Part shown: positions 40,099-43,226 of the stretch, in pieces | How the letters are laid out: each line of letters starts with the position of its first letter | How positions within the stretch are numbered: position 1 is the stretch's first letter | Assembly: GCA_900543515.1 (NCBI GenBank) | Contig: UQRW01000014.1 | Location: 1 to 43,226 of the forward strand | DNA from: an uncultured Collinsella sp. | GTDB lineage: Bacteria; Actinomycetota; Coriobacteriia; Coriobacteriales; Coriobacteriaceae | DNA: 43,226 bases | Reading direction: 5' to 3' | Notes under the pieces: generated by a model | Database searches by the model: none | Told to the model about the DNA's origin: nothing | Seen by the model: only the letters and a program-made list of their open reading frames with translations | Position numbers and translations under genes: made by a program

Positions 40099-43098
40099 CT
40101 ATTTCTTAAGAAGGTACGAATAGTTGTCGCGCACAGCCCTGATGGTCAGGCGGACGGCCTCGGGAAGACCGGTGTTGACGGCATCGACCGAGACGGTGCG
40201 GACCGTGCCGGCGACGCGAACCTTAAAGTGGTCCTCGTCCACGGCCAGGAAGCCCTCGTTCTCGGAGTTCTCCATGTCCTCCTCGCTCCAGAACAGGGTG
40301 AGCTTGTCCTTGTAGGGACGACCCTCCTGGTAAGGGCAGAACACGGCGCAGTTGCCGCACTCATTGCACATGCCGTCGACATGGACGACCTGATGCTTGG
40401 CCAGGCCCGGCACCTTAATTGCCACGTTGGCGCGGTTGGGGCACACGTCGCAGCAGACCTCGCACACCGAGCCGCAGCCCAGGCAGCGGGTCTTGGTGCA
40501 GTTGCGCTTGTCGCGGCACAGCGACCCCTTGCGCTCGTAGCAAGTGTCCTCGCGGCCGGCCTGCTCGTTGCAGTCGGCGTACTTGTTAAAGTCCACGTCG
40601 GCGATGGCACGGGCGACCTCGGCGGCATCGGCGATAGCCTCGACCACGGTGGCAGGACCGCGGCGGCAGTCGCCCGCAGCCCAGACGCCCTCGACGCCGG
40701 TGGAAGTAGCGGCAAGGCGGCCGCGACGGTCGTGCTCGACGCCCGCGGCATCGTACAGGCTGGCGTCGATGCCCTCGCCCACGGCGCAGATCACCGTGGT
40801 GGCGGGAAGCTCAACAGTCTCGCCCGTGGCGACGGGGCTGCGGCGGCCGCTTGCATCCGGCTCGCCAAGCTCCATAACATCGCAGGTCAGCACGGCGCCG
40901 TTGAGTGCCTTAGGTGCCAGCAGCTCGCAGAACTCAACGCCGTCGGCAAGAGCAAGATCGAGCTCTTCCTCATCGGCGGGCATCTGCTTCTTGGTGCGGC
41001 GATACACCAGGCGCACGTTCTTCACGCCGGCCAGGCGCTTGGCCACGCGGGCCGCGTCCATGGCGGTGTTGCCGGCGCCAATGACCACGACGTCCTCGCC
41101 CAGCTCGAGCTTCTCGCCCTTCTTGGCGGCCTCGAGGAACTCCAGCACGTCGAGCTCGGCGCCCTCGCCCAGGCCCGCAGAGCCGGGCATCCAGGCACCG
41201 GTGGCCACGACCACGTCGGTAAAGCCCTGGTCCTTGAGCTCGTCAATGGAATCAACGCGAGCGTTGAGCTGCACCTTGGCGCCAAAGGCTAGGCAGAGCT
41301 CGGCATCGTGGGAGATATCGTCGCTCGCGATACGGAACTCGGGAATCACGTGACGGACCACGCCGCCGAGCGAGTCGCGGGCCTCAAAGATGGTGACGGG
41401 CACGCCGGCACGCGTCAGGAAGAACGCCGTCGCCAGGCCGGCCGGGCCGCCGCCGATAACGGCAACGTTGCGCTCGCCGTCGTTGGCGATGGCCTGGGCG
41501 CGCAGCTTGGGCAGCACGGCGGTCATGGCCTCGCGGGCGGCCTTGAGCTTGCTGGCGCGAATCTGGGCGCCCTCGGGCTCGTAGAACGCACGCTCGCAGG
41601 CACGGCCGCAGGGATGCGGGCAGATGGTGCCGGTAATGAACGGCAGGGCGTTGCGCTCGATGATGATGTTGAGTGCGTCCTCGTAGCGGCCCTCGTCAAC
41701 GGCCGCCAGGTAGGCGGGAATATCCTGCTGGATGGGGCAGCTCGTGCGGCACGGCGTGGTAAAGCAATCGGAAAGAGGGCTCTTGCCGGCGACCTTGCGG
41801 TCGGGCAGCGGACGCAGCGGCTTCTTGTAGAGCGGGTTGGTGAGTGAGTCGGTCTGGATCGCAGTCACAGCCTCGAGAGAGACACCCGCGAACGGCTTGC
41901 CATCCAGGTCGGTAAACTCGCCGGCCATCTGGCTAAAGCGCTCGTAGCCACCGGGCTTGAGCACGTCGGTCGCCAGGGTGACGGGCCAAATGCCGGCATC
42001 GTACAGGGCGCGGATGTTGTAGACCGTAGCACCGCCGGAGTAGCTGATGCGCAGCTTGCCATCGAACTGCTCGGTAATGCGACGGGCAGCCTCGATGGTC
42101 AGCGAGAACAGCGAACGGCCGGACATGTACATCTCGGTGGAAGGCAGCTCGTTCCTCGTCACGTCGACGGGGAAGGTGTTGGTGAGCTTGACGCCAAACT
42201 CCAGGCCGCGCTCGGCGCACAGGGCAATCAGGCGCTCGAACATGGGCACGGCGTCGGCCCACTGCAGGTCCTCGCGGAAGTGCGTATCGTCGAAGACGAT
42301 GTAGTCAAAGCCCAGCTCGTTGAGGCGCTGACGTGCAAACTCATAGCCCAGCAGCGTGGGGTTGCACTTGATGTAGGTGTTGAGGCCCTTCTCGGTGATG
42401 AGGTAGGTCGCGATGCGCTCGATCTCGGCGGGCGGGCAGCCGTGCAGGGTAGACTCGGTGATGGAGTTGGAGACGCGTGCCGGGATGGACTCGACAAACG
42501 CGGCGTCGACATGCTCAAACTTGTCCAGGTTGGCGAGCGACCATGCGCGGCACTCGTTCCAGACGTCGGAGCCGCTGGCGTCCTTCATGCCCTCGATGTA
42601 GGCGTCGACCTTGGGGCTCTTGATGCCCTCCAGGTCATAACCCACGGACATGTTGAAGACAAAGCCGTCCGGGCTGCCCAGGCCGTACTCGCGAGCGATC
42701 AGGTGGCAGGCAAACCATGCCTTCACGTACTCGGCAAAAGCCTGCGGAACCTCGAGCTCGGTCGACCACTCGCAGTTGTAGCACTCGTCCTGCGCCACAA
42801 TGCAGGGCTTGTTGACACACTTGGAGAGCTCCTCGCCGTCCATAACCTGAACGGTCTTGAGCTCAAAGAAGCGGGAACCGGCCACGTAGGATGCCACGAT
42901 GTTCTGGGCCAACTGCGTATTGGGACCGGCGGCCGGGCCAAACGGAGTCTCGATGCGCTCGTCAAAAATGGGAAGCGCGCCCTCCTGGTTGGTCGTGACC
43001 ATCTTGCGCACGCCAAAGACGGCGCCCTGAGTCTTGTGCTCCTCGATGATCCAGTTCATCAGCTGCGAAAACGGGATCGGCCTCATGATGTCGCTCAT
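40099..43098 (-). CDS. ygfK: YgfK: putative selenate reductase-like Fe-S flavoprotein subunit
   Basis: YgfK is a large Fe-S flavoprotein of the anaerobic purine cluster; its GltD-like part should take electrons from or give them to NAD(P)H. The ATG at 43098 has GGAG upstream and gives 999 aa, near the E. coli protein's length; an upstream open frame is arginine-rich and non-coding. Residues 1-430 form a TIM-barrel-like dehydrogenase part. Then come a cysteine-rich GltD-type segment (TPCRTSCPIQQ, CPHPCGRACE), FAD-binding VIGGGPAGLATAFF, and NAD(P)-binding VIGAGNTAMDAARVA. The C-terminus has CLGCGSVCEVCCDVCP and CNECGNCAVFCP. It leads the ygfK-ferredoxin-xdhD operon. The 128 nt upstream hold no recognised promoter. 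Confidence 0.93.
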   Translation of the reverse strand: MSDIMRPIPFSQLMNWIIEEHKTQGAVFGVRKMVTTNQEGALPIFDERIETPFGPAAGPNTQLAQNIVASYVAGSRFFELKTVQVMDGEELSKCVNKPCIVAQDECYNCEWSTELEVPQAFAEYVKAWFACHLIAREYGLGSPDGFVFNMSVGYDLEGIKSPKVDAYIEGMKDASGSDVWNECRAWSLANLDKFEHVDAAFVESIPARVSNSITESTLHGCPPAEIERIATYLITEKGLNTYIKCNPTLLGYEFARQRLNELGFDYIVFDDTHFREDLQWADAVPMFERLIALCAERGLEFGVKLTNTFPVDVTRNELPSTEMYMSGRSLFSLTIEAARRITEQFDGKLRISYSGGATVYNIRALYDAGIWPVTLATDVLKPGGYERFSQMAGEFTDLDGKPFAGVSLEAVTAIQTDSLTNPLYKKPLRPLPDRKVAGKSPLSDCFTTPCRTSCPIQQDIPAYLAAVDEGRYEDALNIIIERNALPFITGTICPHPCGRACERAFYEPEGAQIRASKLKAAREAMTAVLPKLRAQAIANDGERNVAVIGGGPAGLATAFFLTRAGVPVTIFEARDSLGGVVRHVIPEFRIASDDISHDAELCLAFGAKVQLNARVDSIDELKDQGFTDVVVATGAWMPGSAGLGEGAELDVLEFLEAAKKGEKLELGEDVVVIGAGNTAMDAARVAKRLAGVKNVRLVYRRTKKQMPADEEELDLALADGVEFCELLAPKALNGAVLTCDVMELGEPDASGRRSPVATGETVELPATTVICAVGEGIDASLYDAAGVEHDRRGRLAATSTGVEGVWAAGDCRRGPATVVEAIADAAEVARAIADVDFNKYADCNEQAGREDTCYERKGSLCRDKRNCTKTRCLGCGSVCEVCCDVCPNRANVAIKVPGLAKHQVVHVDGMCNECGNCAVFCPYQEGRPYKDKLTLFWSEEDMENSENEGFLAVDEDHFKVRVAGTVRTVSVDAVNTGLPEAVRLTIRAVRDNYSYLLKK

Positions 43099-43226
43099 AA
43101 TGAGCTCCTCTCTGTAACGCCCGGCGAGACCGCGCGGCGGGCGCAAATACGGTGTAGCGCTAGCACAGCGCCGGCGACCCCGCGGAGGCCGCCTATGCGC
43201 GCGCCGGATGTGGCGAAACATCCGAC

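Overview
The window is high-GC, gene-dense DNA. Its gene content (ArgR, split-off spc/alpha ribosomal operon, anaerobic molybdo-hydroxylase genes, DauR-like regulator) and protein sequences fit a strictly anaerobic gut actinobacterium of the Coriobacteriia, most like Collinsella. This assignment comes from recognising the families and the general character of the sequence, not from a database search.

Layout. (1) 1-12.5 kb is housekeeping: two Cof-type HAD phosphatases, adenine deaminase (ade), tyrosyl-tRNA synthetase (tyrS), a U32 peptidase/RlhA-like protein, a class A penicillin-binding protein, the arginine repressor (argR), a family 2 glycosyltransferase and truA. (2) 12.5-22.3 kb, all on the minus strand, is the distal spc operon and alpha operon: rplE-rpsZ-rpsH-rplF-rplR-rpsE-rpmD-rplO-secY-adk-map-infA-rpmJ-rpsM-rpsK-rpsD-rpoA-rplQ. 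The genes normally upstream (S10 operon, rplN, rplX) are absent, and a hydroxylase accessory gene lies there instead. (3) 22.6-31.6 kb holds the accessory and soluble half of a selenium-linked anaerobic purine/urate catabolic locus: xdhC-yqeB, divergent yqeC, then hyuA, a MocA/YgfJ-type nucleotidyltransferase, ygeW, ygeY and ygeX. A divergent DauR/YheO-like regulator sits beside a pair of matched palindromes. (4) 32.6-36.5 kb is an accessory island: a Pro-rich membrane protein, a small unknown protein, a DUF4143 ATPase remnant and an intact DUF234-type ATPase with a large perfect palindrome on its promoter. Repeats are dense here. (5) 36.8-43.1 kb is a three-gene redox operon: ygfK, an RnfB-like polyferredoxin, and xdhD.

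How the genes work together. XdhD (2Fe-2S plus molybdopterin), the four-cluster ferredoxin and YgfK (GltD-like flavin/NAD(P)H module plus Fe-S) look like an electron chain joining NAD(P)H to a purine-transforming Mo enzyme. XdhC, YqeB, YqeC and the MocA-like enzyme would mature the molybdenum/selenium centre. HyuA would open or process ureido/hydantoin-type intermediates. YgeW (carbamoyltransferase), YgeY (M20 hydrolase) and YgeX (2,3-diaminopropionate ammonia-lyase) would take ureido-propionate-type intermediates to pyruvate, ammonia and carbamoyl phosphate. Adenine deaminase could feed purines in. The pathway role of this gene set is established for homologues in other gut anaerobes; its operation here is inferred.

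The most unusual content is non-coding: two AACAAA-N3-TTTGTT palindromes 51 bp apart between ygeX and the regulator; a perfect 21-bp inverted repeat over the ATPase promoter; hairpins that cover a Shine-Dalgarno (HAD gene) or form a terminator-like leader (ade); several families of short intergenic palindromic repeats, two of which contain the stop codon of the neighbouring gene; and a broken spc operon. No tRNA, rRNA, CRISPR array or intact insertion sequence was seen.
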